A DNA stretch of 64,000 bases, taken from positions 62,001 through 126,000 of the forward strand of contig USFR01000004.1 of NCBI GenBank assembly GCA_900553945.1. The letters run 5' to 3'. Shown here piece by piece: positions 1-7,561 of the stretch; the stretch's first letter is position 1; every line of letters starts with the position of its first letter. Under the pieces are notes generated by a model, which was not told the DNA's origin, made no database searches, and saw only the letters and a list, made by a program, of their open reading frames with translations. This DNA is from an uncultured Clostridium sp. (GTDB lineage: Bacteria > Bacillota > Clostridia > TANB77 > CAG-508). The translations under genes and the position numbers were made by a program.

Positions 1-169
1 GATTAGTAAGTTCATCTTTCATTAAAAGTGTAGTATAAAGTGCTTTTTTATGTGTTTTTAAATAATCAAGTCTTAACATTCCATACTTATTAATTGCGCC
101 TTTTTTATTATCATTTAAAGTTAAATTTGGTAATTCATAATCACCAGTTTTTGTATATTTTAATTCCAT
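1..169 (-). CDS. TnpV-like transposon protein, N-terminal part (runs off window)
   Basis: The minus strand gives a protein starting MELKYTKTGDYELPNL and continuing through KYGMLRLDYLKTHKKALYTT. This matches the N-terminus of TnpV, a small protein of unknown function carried by Tn4451/TnpX-type mobilisable elements, where the motif 'YG.MR..YLKEH..ALY..L' is typical. About 56 codons are visible; the 3' end lies outside the window. The ATG at 169 was chosen because an AAAGGA lies at a usable distance, while the in-frame ATG at 178 sits directly on that site. It follows the recombinase gene with essentially no gap, so the two are probably co-transcribed. Recognition is from remembered family sequence, not a search. 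Confidence 0.75.
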   Translation of the reverse strand, partial: MELKYTKTGDYELPNLTLNDNKKGAINKYGMLRLDYLKTHKKALYTTLLMKDELTN

Positions 170-170
170 T

Positions 171-2009
171 TTAATCATTTCCTTTCTTATTTGGTTTGTT
201 AGGATTGTAAGTAACAATTCCGTATTTCGTTTCAATATCTTCTTTGTTTATGATTGATTTTGGTTTTATTTCATTAGGTGAAATAGGTACTATTCTTATA
301 ATTTTTTCATCTTTTTTAGGTGTAAATTCTCCAATAATATCACCAGTTTCTTTATCAACTTTTTCATAAAGTTGATACATTTTTGTTTCATAAAATTCAT
401 TTAATCTATCTAAATATTCCTGTACTTGTTCATTCGAAATATTAGGACTACCAATTACAAATTCTTCTTTTTCGTTTATTTCAACTGGCACTAATACATC
501 TAATATACCTTTATCTAAAAACTTCATTAAGTTATTTATATAACTCTTTCTGAAATTAATTTTTTCTATATGAAGTTCATTATTTTTATCTTTTATTAGA
601 ATAACCGATTCAATAAATTTAGATATAAATTCTTGCTTTTCATCTTTTGTTTTACTTTCCCAATTTGTTTTAACAACATCATTTAAAGTGTCTAATCTTA
701 TCATAGTTTCTCGTTCAATATCTCTATCTGCCATTAATTGTTGTGGTGTAAAAGTTATATTATCTAAGTTTAAAAGTTCTGATTTCTTTTGTTCTAAAAT
801 TTCTAATTTTTCTTCAATTAGTCTATAATCTTCTGAAAAATCTTCCATCTCAACAATACCACTCATATATGCTTTTTTAATGCGTTCTTTTTGTTTTTCT
901 AATTGTTTAATCTCTTTATCTATATCATCAGTTTTTGTTGGTTTATGGTCTGCTAGAATAGGTAAAAAATACTTTTTAACTGCCATATCATACTCAACTA
1001 AATCATAAATAAATTGCATTAAACATTCTTCAATTTTATCTTCACGATAATTTAAATGACACTTTTCGCAATTGTAATACATATACTTTTTCTTCTTGCC
1101 ACCTGAACCTTTACATTTCATTATTCTTCCACAAGTAGGGCATTTAATCTTTTGAAAGAATAGATAAACTCTATCTCTTGTATAAGTTCTTTGATTAACT
1201 TCTTTTTGTCTTTGACATTCTTCCCACATTGCACGTGATATTATAGGTTCAACAACATTCATATAAATAACAGGTTCTTTGTTTTCTTTTTTAGCAATTC
1301 TTTTGTATTGCTCATAATCACCCATATAGATTTTGTTATCAATTATCTTTTGAATAGACGTGTCTTTCCATTTCTTTGGATTTAATAATTTTTCTTCATT
1401 AAAGATGTTTGATATTCGCTGAAAACTTTTACCTTCTAAATACATTTTAAATATTCTTTCAATAACAGGTTTAGTTGTTTCATCTACAATAGTTTTTTTA
1501 TTACCATCTTTCTTATATCCTAGCGGAGCAGGACCTGGTAAATGGCTGGACTTAATTGCTCCATTAAGTCCAAATTTAGTTCTTTCCGATACAATTTCAA
1601 TTTCTAACTGTGATAATACAGTTAGCATTCTCACAAAAAATCTTCCATTAGCAGTAGAAGTATTAACATCATCTCTATCACATACTAAATAGCAATTATA
1701 TTTTTCTAACTCTAATATAAGTTCTTCTAAATCACGAACTGAACGAGTAACTCTATCTAGTTTGTAGGCTACAATATAGTTGATTTTTCCGTCCCTCATG
1801 TCTTGTAGCATCTCTTGAAATGCTGGTCTATGTTCCATATCTTTTGCAGATATTCCTGCATCTTCATAAACCTTAAATACTTCATACCCTTTAAATGCAC
1901 AGAGTTGTAATAACTTTTCTTTTTGTTCTCCTAAAGAAAATCCTTCTCGTGCCTGATCCTCTGTGCTGACACGAATATAAACTGCTGCAATCTTCCTTTC
2001 ATTATTCAT
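171..2009 (-). CDS. Large serine recombinase (TnpX/TndX-like)
   Basis: Site-specific recombinase expected to excise and integrate the transposon through a covalent serine-DNA intermediate. The N-terminal resolvase domain (about residues 6-160) has the catalytic-serine motif AVYIRVSTEDQ, the region ISAKDMEHRPAFQEML, and YKLDRVTRSVRDL. A Recombinase domain follows (LGYKKDGNKK onward), then a zinc ribbon with CPTCGRIMKC and YNCEKC near residues 310-345, and a long coiled coil (around 380-450). Length, about 612 aa, fits large serine recombinases rather than small resolvases. The start at 2009 is preferred over an upstream in-frame ATG because AAGGAGG precedes it. The tnpV fragment follows directly. 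Confidence 0.9.
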   Translation of the reverse strand: MNNERKIAAVYIRVSTEDQAREGFSLGEQKEKLLQLCAFKGYEVFKVYEDAGISAKDMEHRPAFQEMLQDMRDGKINYIVAYKLDRVTRSVRDLEELILELEKYNCYLVCDRDDVNTSTANGRFFVRMLTVLSQLEIEIVSERTKFGLNGAIKSSHLPGPAPLGYKKDGNKKTIVDETTKPVIERIFKMYLEGKSFQRISNIFNEEKLLNPKKWKDTSIQKIIDNKIYMGDYEQYKRIAKKENKEPVIYMNVVEPIISRAMWEECQRQKEVNQRTYTRDRVYLFFQKIKCPTCGRIMKCKGSGGKKKKYMYYNCEKCHLNYREDKIEECLMQFIYDLVEYDMAVKKYFLPILADHKPTKTDDIDKEIKQLEKQKERIKKAYMSGIVEMEDFSEDYRLIEEKLEILEQKKSELLNLDNITFTPQQLMADRDIERETMIRLDTLNDVVKTNWESKTKDEKQEFISKFIESVILIKDKNNELHIEKINFRKSYINNLMKFLDKGILDVLVPVEINEKEEFVIGSPNISNEQVQEYLDRLNEFYETKMYQLYEKVDKETGDIIGEFTPKKDEKIIRIVPISPNEIKPKSIINKEDIETKYGIVTYNPNKPNKKGND

Positions 2010-2047
2010 AATTTTTCCTCCTTTTCTTTTAATGAAAGGCACCAAAA

Positions 2048-2072
2048 AAGGTGTCACATAACAAGACACCTT
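2048..2072 (-). terminator. Rho-independent terminator after the 2142-2414 gene
   Basis: An 8-bp perfect inverted repeat (AAGGTGTC / GACACCTT) is followed on the minus strand by a run of T. It would end transcription of the small minus-strand gene just upstream of the recombinase promoter region. Confidence 0.6.
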
Positions 2073-2141
2073 AACTAATATATTGATTATTTACACGACA
2101 AAATAAATCAATATTATGGGAGTATATAAACTCTCAATTAA

Positions 2142-2414
2142 TTAATGCCTTGCTATGTATTCTGATAAATCAGCAATAGGGATTTTCTTCTTTAAATTCC
2201 CAATATAAAAATGTTTTTGTTCATTGAAGAATAGATATAGTGTATCTCCAATAATTACTTTGTGTGGTTCAACATACGCTAAATTTGTATGTTCCACAAT
2301 TCTTAGGTAACCTTCAATAATCTGATAGGGTCTGTTATTAAATTTGCAAGACCAATTAATTTTGGTTTTGAGTTCATCACTCATATTGATTTTCTTTTTA
2401 ATTATTTTAATCAT
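2142..2414 (-). CDS. Small hypothetical protein (90 aa)
   Basis: I do not recognise this protein. It begins MIKIIKKKINMSDELKTKI and has a mixed charged/aromatic composition with segments such as YLRIVEHTNLAYVEPH and YLFFNEQKHFYIGNL, suggesting a small beta-rich globular domain. An AAAGG lies upstream of the ATG and a terminator follows the stop, so it looks like a real single-gene unit. It lies between the serine recombinase and tRNA-Gly and may be transposon cargo or the first host gene past the element end. No signal peptide or membrane segment. Confidence 0.55.
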   Translation of the reverse strand: MIKIIKKKINMSDELKTKINWSCKFNNRPYQIIEGYLRIVEHTNLAYVEPHKVIIGDTLYLFFNEQKHFYIGNLKKKIPIADLSEYIARH

Positions 2415-2446
2415 ATCACATCACACCTTTCTTTGCAATAACGCAC

Positions 2447-2474
2447 AAAAAAATCAATCTTTTCAGATTGATTT
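2447..2474 (-). terminator. Terminator downstream of tRNA-Gly
   Basis: The 10-bp perfect stem AAATCAATCT / AGATTGATTT with a 4-nt loop is followed by a T-run when read on the minus strand, directly past the 3' end of the tRNA-Gly gene. Confidence 0.7.
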
Positions 2475-2512
2475 AATCATTAACGTCACATTGGTGCGAC
2501 GATTTTACCTTA

Positions 2513-2586
<74 letters not shown>

Positions 2587-2597
2587 GCTTCGTTTAT

Positions 2598-2626
2598 ATT
2601 ATAATATATTTATTTAATTTTGACAA
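2598..2626 (-). promoter_or_regulatory. Promoter of tRNA-Gly
   Basis: On the minus strand, TTGTCA (2626-2621) and TATAAT (2603-2598) are spaced by 17 bp, with the tRNA 5' end about 12 nt past the -10 box. A near-consensus sigma-70/sigma-A promoter. Confidence 0.7.
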
Positions 2627-2788
2627 TCGTATTGAAGAAATTTGTTGGGTGTTTAAAGGCCTTGAAAATGTTGATTTATATGGATATGTGTGATAAAATT
2701 ATGAAATCAAATTATAAGGAGGGTTAGTGCTTTTGTAACTATTAATGCACATGGAATAATTTCCAAAACTGGAATAGGAGGGATGACT

Positions 2789-2986
2789 ATGGAATTTCGC
2801 AGAAAAGATTATTTTGCAATACATTCTCGGAGTGTGGAACTCTATTTGAGTGGAGAACGGCAGAGTCCTTTGATTCGTACAACACCATGGATAGCTGAAA
2901 GGCTGGAAAAAAGATATCATGTTATTTTGCAAAAGGAAGAAACGATAGATGAAGAAAAGAGATTATATAGTTATCGAATTATCTAA
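2789..2986 (+). CDS. Small hypothetical protein (65 aa)
   Basis: Begins MEFRRKDYFAIHSRSVELY and continues with ERQSPLIRTTPWIAERLEKRYHV. Unrecognised. The ATG at 2789 is preferred to the one at 2783 because AGGAGGG ends only at 2782, giving 6-nt spacing to 2789. The C-terminal half is charged and probably helical. It stands alone on the plus strand, is convergent with the gene at 3118-3300 and shares a hairpin with it. It could be a small conserved host protein of the genus; no function can be assigned. Confidence 0.5.
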   Translation: MEFRRKDYFAIHSRSVELYLSGERQSPLIRTTPWIAERLEKRYHVILQKEETIDEEKRLYSYRII

Positions 2987-3075
2987 AGAGATGGAATTAG
3001 AAATCTCCAATTTATATGAAGAACGACGTGCAAATTTGTGTTTTTGCTCGTCGTTTTGAACTTATTTAATATGTG

Positions 3076-3105
3076 AAGCCTCGGACTTTGTGAAATCCGA
3101 GGCTT
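3076..3105. terminator. Bidirectional hairpin between convergent small genes
   Basis: A perfect 10-bp stem, AAGCCTCGGA / TCCGAGGCTT, GC-rich compared with its surroundings. The following T-run is short on both strands, so termination strength is uncertain, but the placement between two convergent genes fits. Confidence 0.5.
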
Positions 3106-3117
3106 TGACTGTTAGTA

Positions 3118-3300
3118 TTATGAAATCGTAATGTTTTCTAATACTAACTGACCGTTGACGAAAACCTTGTCTACGGTGCAATTTGCGTAACTTCCATTGT
3201 GCAGCTTTTTATGTGCGTATTCTTTGGCTGCTTCAGTTGAAAGTTGTTTCGGAGTTAAAAATGTGACTTCGTTGATCCGGTTTTTTAAGTTCTGCTTCAT
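3118..3300 (-). CDS. Small hypothetical protein (60 aa)
   Basis: Starts MKQNLKNRINEVTFL and ends TVDKVFVNGQLVLENITIS. A GAAAGGAGA ribosome binding site precedes the ATG at good spacing, so it is probably translated. The C-terminal VDKVFVNGQLVLEN has the look of a short beta hairpin also seen at the ends of amidohydrolase-like proteins, but the protein is far too short for an enzyme. Function unknown. Convergent with the gene at 2789-2986. Confidence 0.5.
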   Translation of the reverse strand: MKQNLKNRINEVTFLTPKQLSTEAAKEYAHKKLHNGSYANCTVDKVFVNGQLVLENITIS

Positions 3301-3408
3301 AGTCTGAAATCTCCTTTCAAATTGCTGATAAATTATAGGTTGCGTGGTGATATTATATCATGTTTACATAAATAAAGTCAATTGCAATTTTTGGAGAATA
3401 GTAATGGA

Positions 3409-3442
3409 AAAAAAGCTTATGATTTGTATCATAAGCTTTTTT
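3409..3442 (-). terminator. Terminator after the tRNA-Gly pair
   Basis: AAAAAGCTTATGAT pairs with ATCATAAGCTTTTT around a 4-nt loop, with a T-run on both strands, directly past the 3' end of the minus-strand tRNA-Gly at 3443. Confidence 0.75.
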
Positions 3443-3516
<74 letters not shown>

Positions 3517-3550
3517 AATTTCTTGCATAATATTTATTTTATAAATGAAA

Positions 3551-3624
<74 letters not shown>

Positions 3625-3647
3625 ATATTTCCTCCTGACAAGTATAG

Positions 3648-3676
3648 ATTATAAAGTAGGAAAACATTTTTGTCAA
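3648..3676 (-). promoter_or_regulatory. Promoter of the tRNA-Gly pair
   Basis: On the minus strand TTGACA (3676-3671) and TATAAT (3653-3648) are separated by exactly 17 bp: a perfect consensus promoter, as expected for a stable-RNA operon. Confidence 0.8.
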
Positions 3677-3711
3677 TAGAAATTTTGAAAAAAATTTAAA
3701 ATTTTAAGATT

Positions 3712-3742
3712 AAAGGCGCGACTTATTAAAATCGCGCCTTTT
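3712..3742. terminator. Terminator of the amylase gene
   Basis: AAAGGCGCGA pairs with TCGCGCCTTT (10 bp, GC-rich core). It lies 19 nt past the stop codon of the minus-strand amylase gene. Confidence 0.6.
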
Positions 3743-3760
3743 CCCTGAGTGCTTGAAAGC

Positions 3761-5659
3761 TTACTCAAGATTACAGTTACTTATGATTGTTAATCCATAA
3801 GGAGTCAGTTGCTTTTTGTTTGAATGGTTAGTTGCAAAGATTACTGGGTCGTTTGCGTATTGCTCGGGAACAAGGATAGCCTGAGTTTGACCAGTAATGT
3901 TTACTGAAACCAAAATTCTTTTATCTTTCCATGTCCGCTCGTACATAACTATGTCGTTTGTTACAGTAATGAATCTGAAGCTTGCATTACTAAGCGGCAG
4001 TGAGTTATGGATTTTTCCTAATATTCTGTAGAAACGCATTAATTTTTTATCTCTCCGTCCCCATGGATAAGTTTTACGGTTCCATGGATCTTTGTAGCCA
4101 TAGAGGCCAACTTCGTCACCATAGAAAATACACGGATTTCCGGGGAGAAAGTAGAGAATAGATAATGCTGCTTTCAAAAGCTCTCTACCTTTTTTGTAAT
4201 CTGCACGTGAAAATGCTGCATCGTTTGCATTTTGCCAGTTTCGATCTTTTCCACCAATGTCCCAAGTCCATTCATAACCATTGTGCAAGAAACCATTTCC
4301 AACTAGTGTGGTGATAGCTCGTGGAATGTCATGAGTGGAAAGTGAGTTCATTGTTGATAACAGAGCTTCTCTTGGATAATCGGCACAGATTTCATTGATA
4401 TTGTTACGCAAGCAGTAGGTATCTCTGAATCGTACATACTTTAAGATTGCATTTGTGAATGGATAGTTCATTACGCTACTGAGGGATGTGCCAAGCAGAT
4501 AATTTCTGTTGCCATCATTTTTTCTAATAGCGTTTTCCCAAACTTCACCAAGAATAAATGCATCTTTTTTGTAGTGCTTTGCACAGTTAGCGAGCATTGT
4601 AAGAAAATAATCCGGAAGTTCATCTGCTACGTCTAATCGTAATCCATCGATTCCCCATTTGGTAAACCATGTATCAATTACACCGCCATCTCCAAATAAG
4701 AAGTTTTGCCACTCCTTACAGTCTGGGTTACAAACTGGAAGATTTCCAAAGCCCCACCAGTACTGGAAGTGATTGAACCGATCTCTTTTGTACCATTCAA
4801 AATATTTGGAGTCTCTGCCGCTGATTGCACCTTTTTCAGGAAATGTTGAAAGCCTGTTGAAATAAATGCTGTCATCTCCTGTATGATTGAAAACGGTATC
4901 GATGATAACCTTCATTCCAAGTGCATGAGCTCTTTGACATAAGTTTTTCATGTCTTCTGCTGAACCAAGATATGGATCGATGCTGAGATAGTCAGCTGTG
5001 TCATATCTGTGATTAGACTGGCTTCTGCAAATGGGGGAAAGGTATATGATCTTGACTCCTAATTTCTTGATGTACTTTAAATGATTTGTAATTCCTTTCA
5101 GATTACCGCAGAAAAAGTCGGTGTTTGTAATTTCGCCTCTTTCGTTGGGCATCCAGTCGGGAATGTCGTTCCAGTTCTTGTGAATGGTTCTGCGTGGCAT
5201 TTCAAAAATTGGGACACTCTCGTCGCGAGCAAATCTGTCGACCATGATATGAAACATGATTGCGCCTTTTGCCCATTCTGGAACCAAGAATGTGTTGTCA
5301 GTAACTGTGAATTGCATCCAAGGCAAATCTAATGTTGTTAAAGATAGGCCTTCTTCGTAATTCATTTTTAAATAATATATTTTCCTGTTAAGAGTAACTT
5401 TAAAACAGTAAAAATATAGTCCAGTACCAAAGTTAAAATGGATAAAATCACTAATGAAAGTGCTCATACTATTTTTTGAACTAGTATACTTTAATGGAAA
5501 TTCTTCTTTTGCTGAACTATGGTACTTCTGCAGAATTACAGTTACATCTTCAGCATATCCTAAGTCATCTGAGAGTCGTACTATGAACCGATAAGCCTTT
5601 TCTTTAGAAATCTCGTTTAATTCGGAAACCCGAATTTTTGAGTCTAAACTAACATACAT
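3761..5659 (-). CDS. GH13 alpha-amylase / neopullulanase-type glucanotransferase
   Basis: A 632-aa glycoside hydrolase expected to cut alpha-1,4 (possibly alpha-1,6) glucosidic bonds in maltodextrins. Residues 1 to about 130 resemble a CBM34-like N-terminal domain. The (beta/alpha)8 barrel shows the four GH13 regions: DTVFNH (region I), GLRLDVADE with the nucleophile Asp (II), GEVWEN with the acid/base Glu (III) and STHDIPR (IV). The combination and length fit the neopullulanase/cyclomaltodextrinase/maltogenic amylase subgroup. There is no signal peptide, so it acts in the cytoplasm on imported oligosaccharides. The start at 5659 is preferred to an ATG 11 codons earlier because AAGGAGG lies just before it. 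No sugar transporter genes are adjacent. Exact substrate is inference. Confidence 0.9.
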   Translation of the reverse strand: MYVSLDSKIRVSELNEISKEKAYRFIVRLSDDLGYAEDVTVILQKYHSSAKEEFPLKYTSSKNSMSTFISDFIHFNFGTGLYFYCFKVTLNRKIYYLKMNYEEGLSLTTLDLPWMQFTVTDNTFLVPEWAKGAIMFHIMVDRFARDESVPIFEMPRRTIHKNWNDIPDWMPNERGEITNTDFFCGNLKGITNHLKYIKKLGVKIIYLSPICRSQSNHRYDTADYLSIDPYLGSAEDMKNLCQRAHALGMKVIIDTVFNHTGDDSIYFNRLSTFPEKGAISGRDSKYFEWYKRDRFNHFQYWWGFGNLPVCNPDCKEWQNFLFGDGGVIDTWFTKWGIDGLRLDVADELPDYFLTMLANCAKHYKKDAFILGEVWENAIRKNDGNRNYLLGTSLSSVMNYPFTNAILKYVRFRDTYCLRNNINEICADYPREALLSTMNSLSTHDIPRAITTLVGNGFLHNGYEWTWDIGGKDRNWQNANDAAFSRADYKKGRELLKAALSILYFLPGNPCIFYGDEVGLYGYKDPWNRKTYPWGRRDKKLMRFYRILGKIHNSLPLSNASFRFITVTNDIVMYERTWKDKRILVSVNITGQTQAILVPEQYANDPVIFATNHSNKKQLTPYGLTIISNCNLE

Positions 5660-5818
5660 AATAAAGCCCTCCTTAAAATGTGCTGTAAACAATAAAGTTA
5701 CATAAGCTAATTTTAAAAGCGCTATAAAAAAATGTCAATAGGGGATTACAAATTTCGACAAAAAGTTTGGTATATATTTTTTATGTTGGAAGGCTTGTGA
5801 TATATGTGTATAAATTTG

Positions 5819-5847
5819 TTTACAATTAGGCAAATTTATAATAAAAT
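5819..5847 (+). promoter_or_regulatory. Probable promoter of tsaE-tsaB-rimI
   Basis: TTTACA (5819-5824) and TAAAAT (5842-5847) with a 17-bp spacer, 37 nt before the tsaE start. Confidence 0.5.
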
Positions 5848-5884
5848 AGTTATGTTATTATGAAAGATGAATTGAGGAATTTTA

Positions 5885-6313
5885 ATGAAAAAAATAATAT
5901 CAAATTCAGAAGAAGAGACAAAATTAATTGGTAGAAAATTTGCAAAAGATTTGAAAAAGGGCGATGTTATAGTTCTTACAGGGGATTTGGGTTCTGGTAA
6001 GACTAAATTTACTGAGGGGGTTTTGCAATTTTTCGGTTTAGAAAATGAGATTTCAAGTCCTACATTTAACATTGTTAATGAATATGTGAATAGGGACGTG
6101 AATGTTTATCATTTTGATGTTTATAGATTAGAAGATGAAGATGAATTTTATGCTATAGGTGGAGAAGAGTATTTCGAAAAGGGAATTTGCTTAATTGAGT
6201 GGGGTGAAATGATTGAGTCTGCTTTACCTAATAAATATATTCAAATTAGTTTTAGTAGAAATCTTGAAGATGAAAATGTAAGAGAAATAGTGATTGAAGA
6301 AATTAATAAATAA
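5885..6313 (+). CDS. tsaE: TsaE, tRNA threonylcarbamoyladenosine biosynthesis ATPase
   Basis: A small P-loop ATPase that works with TsaB and TsaD in adding threonylcarbamoyl to A37 of ANN-decoding tRNAs. The Walker A motif GDLGSGKT lies at about residues 33-40, followed by the family block SSPTFNIVNEY and the acidic VYRLEDEDEFYAIG region; LIEWGEM is also characteristic. Length 142 aa is normal. A GAGGA site precedes the ATG. The next gene, tsaB, starts 12 nt downstream and rimI overlaps tsaB, the common tsaE-tsaB-rimI operon of Firmicutes. tsaD is not in the window. Confidence 0.93.
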   Translation: MKKIISNSEEETKLIGRKFAKDLKKGDVIVLTGDLGSGKTKFTEGVLQFFGLENEISSPTFNIVNEYVNRDVNVYHFDVYRLEDEDEFYAIGGEEYFEKGICLIEWGEMIESALPNKYIQISFSRNLEDENVREIVIEEINK

Positions 6314-6325
6314 GGAAGCGATTTT

Positions 6326-7015
6326 ATGAAGAATTTAGTTACAGATACTTCTAGTAGTGTCTGCAGTGTTGGTTTATTTGAAGATGATAATTTAATTGTG
6401 AAAAATGAGTTGGATAATGGAAAGACTCATTCAGAAAATTTTATGCCATTGGTTGAGAAGACTTTAAATGATGCTAATATGAAATTGGATGATTTAGATT
6501 ATATTACGGTTGTTGTTGGACCTGGTTCTTTTACTGGAATTAGAATTGGTGTTGCTAGTTGTAAAGCAATGGCTGAGGTAAAGAATTTAAAGGTTGTTCC
6601 AATTATTTCTTTAGATTTATTGGCAACAAATGAAATTGAAAAAAGTAAAGTTATTTGTTCAATGATTGATGCTAGAAATAATCAGGTGTATTGTGGAATT
6701 TATGATGAGAAAATAAATAAATTAGAGGAATATTTGGCTGATGATATTGAGAATGTGTTTGTGGTTTTAGAAAAATATGATGATATTTCATTTGTTGGTG
6801 ATGGAGCTGTTTTACATAGAGAAAGAATAAGTGAAAAACTAACAGGAAAGAATATTAAATTTTCTGAAAACAATAAACAAAATGCAGAAAGCTTGGGGAT
6901 AATTGCTTACAAAAAGATTAATGAAAATGAGTTTGTTGATGCTGATTCAGTTGTACCAGTGTATTTGAGAAAATCGCAAGCTGAAAGGATGAAAGATGCA
7001 AAGAAAGATTCTTAA
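6326..7015 (+). CDS. tsaB: TsaB, tRNA threonylcarbamoyladenosine complex subunit
   Basis: An inactive ASKHA-fold paralogue of TsaD that dimerises with it in the t6A-forming complex. The N-terminus reads LVTDTSSSVCSVGLF, and VVVGPGSFTGIRIGV (about residues 63-77) is the TsaB signature; GKTHSENFMPL is the family histidine-containing block. Length 229 aa is standard. It sits between tsaE and rimI; its 3' end overlaps the rimI start by 20 nt, implying translational coupling. Confidence 0.93.
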   Translation: MKNLVTDTSSSVCSVGLFEDDNLIVKNELDNGKTHSENFMPLVEKTLNDANMKLDDLDYITVVVGPGSFTGIRIGVASCKAMAEVKNLKVVPIISLDLLATNEIEKSKVICSMIDARNNQVYCGIYDEKINKLEEYLADDIENVFVVLEKYDDISFVGDGAVLHRERISEKLTGKNIKFSENNKQNAESLGIIAYKKINENEFVDADSVVPVYLRKSQAERMKDAKKDS

Positions 7016-7430
7016 AATGCAGGAGCAACATTTAGAAAAATTGGCTCAAGATTTAAATGAATATGATGATTTTTGGAATGAGAAAATTTTAAAAGATGAG
7101 TTCTACAATGAAAATTCAGAGTATTTTGTTATTTGCGAAGATGAGATTGTATGCGGATTTGCTGGATTGTGGTTTAATATTGATGAAGCTCATATTATGA
7201 ATATTGCTGTTAGAAAAGATTTTAGAAAAAATGGAATTGGATCTGAATTGCTAAGTTTTTTAATTGATGAAGCAAAATCAAAAGGAAAAATATGTATTAC
7301 TTTAGAAGTTAGAGATGATAATACTCCTGCAATCGAATTATATAAAAAATTTAATTTTGATATACTTGGAAGAAGAAAAAAATATTATAACAATGTTAAT
7401 GATGCAATTATTATGACAAAAAGTTTTTAG
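6996..7430 (+). CDS. rimI: RimI-type GNAT N-acetyltransferase
   Basis: A GNAT-fold acetyltransferase, in the family that acetylates the N-terminus of ribosomal protein S18. Visible elements: FAGLWFNIDEAHIMNIAV (beta strands 3-4), the acetyl-CoA pyrophosphate loop RKNGIGSELL, LEVRDDNTPAIELYKKFNF and the C-terminal GRRKKYYNNVNDAIIM, all typical of RimI. The ATG at 6996 lies within the tsaB 3' end and has GAAAGGA just upstream. Substrate specificity is inferred from context with tsaE-tsaB. Confidence 0.88.
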   Translation: MQRKILKMQEQHLEKLAQDLNEYDDFWNEKILKDEFYNENSEYFVICEDEIVCGFAGLWFNIDEAHIMNIAVRKDFRKNGIGSELLSFLIDEAKSKGKICITLEVRDDNTPAIELYKKFNFDILGRRKKYYNNVNDAIIMTKSF

Positions 7431-7477
7431 ATATGAAAACTAAAAAGAATTTTTTGGGAAATAATAATTGTATATAC

Positions 7478-7506
7478 TTGCATAAAAAATGTGTATGATA
7501 TAAAAT
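7478..7506 (+). promoter_or_regulatory. Probable promoter of the Lon-like protease gene
   Basis: TTGCAT (7478-7483), 17-bp spacer and TAAAAT (7501-7506), about 55 nt upstream of the ATG. Confidence 0.5.
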
Positions 7507-7561
7507 TTGTTTGTAAAAATACATAAGAAAAAAGAGTAAAAATTGGAGGAAAAACTTACGA

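Larger units (their letters stand above)
1..2450 (-). mobile_element. Terminal part of a Tn4451/Tn5397-like (large serine recombinase) transposon
   Basis: The pairing of a large serine recombinase with a TnpV-like gene is the hallmark of the Tn4451 (TnpX) and related families of mobilisable transposons in Clostridia. Only one end is in the window; the cargo would lie to the left of position 1. The right boundary is not resolved: it should lie between the recombinase start (2009) and the tRNA-Gly (2513), and the small gene at 2142-2414 may belong to the element or to the host. No clear terminal repeat was found; TnpX-family elements usually have only a short duplicated GA-type target dinucleotide, so none is expected. 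Confidence 0.55.

Noticed and set aside
5081..5332. 83-codon plus-strand ORF inside the amylase gene
   Set aside because: A shadow of the amylase reading frame, with no promoter or ribosome binding site.
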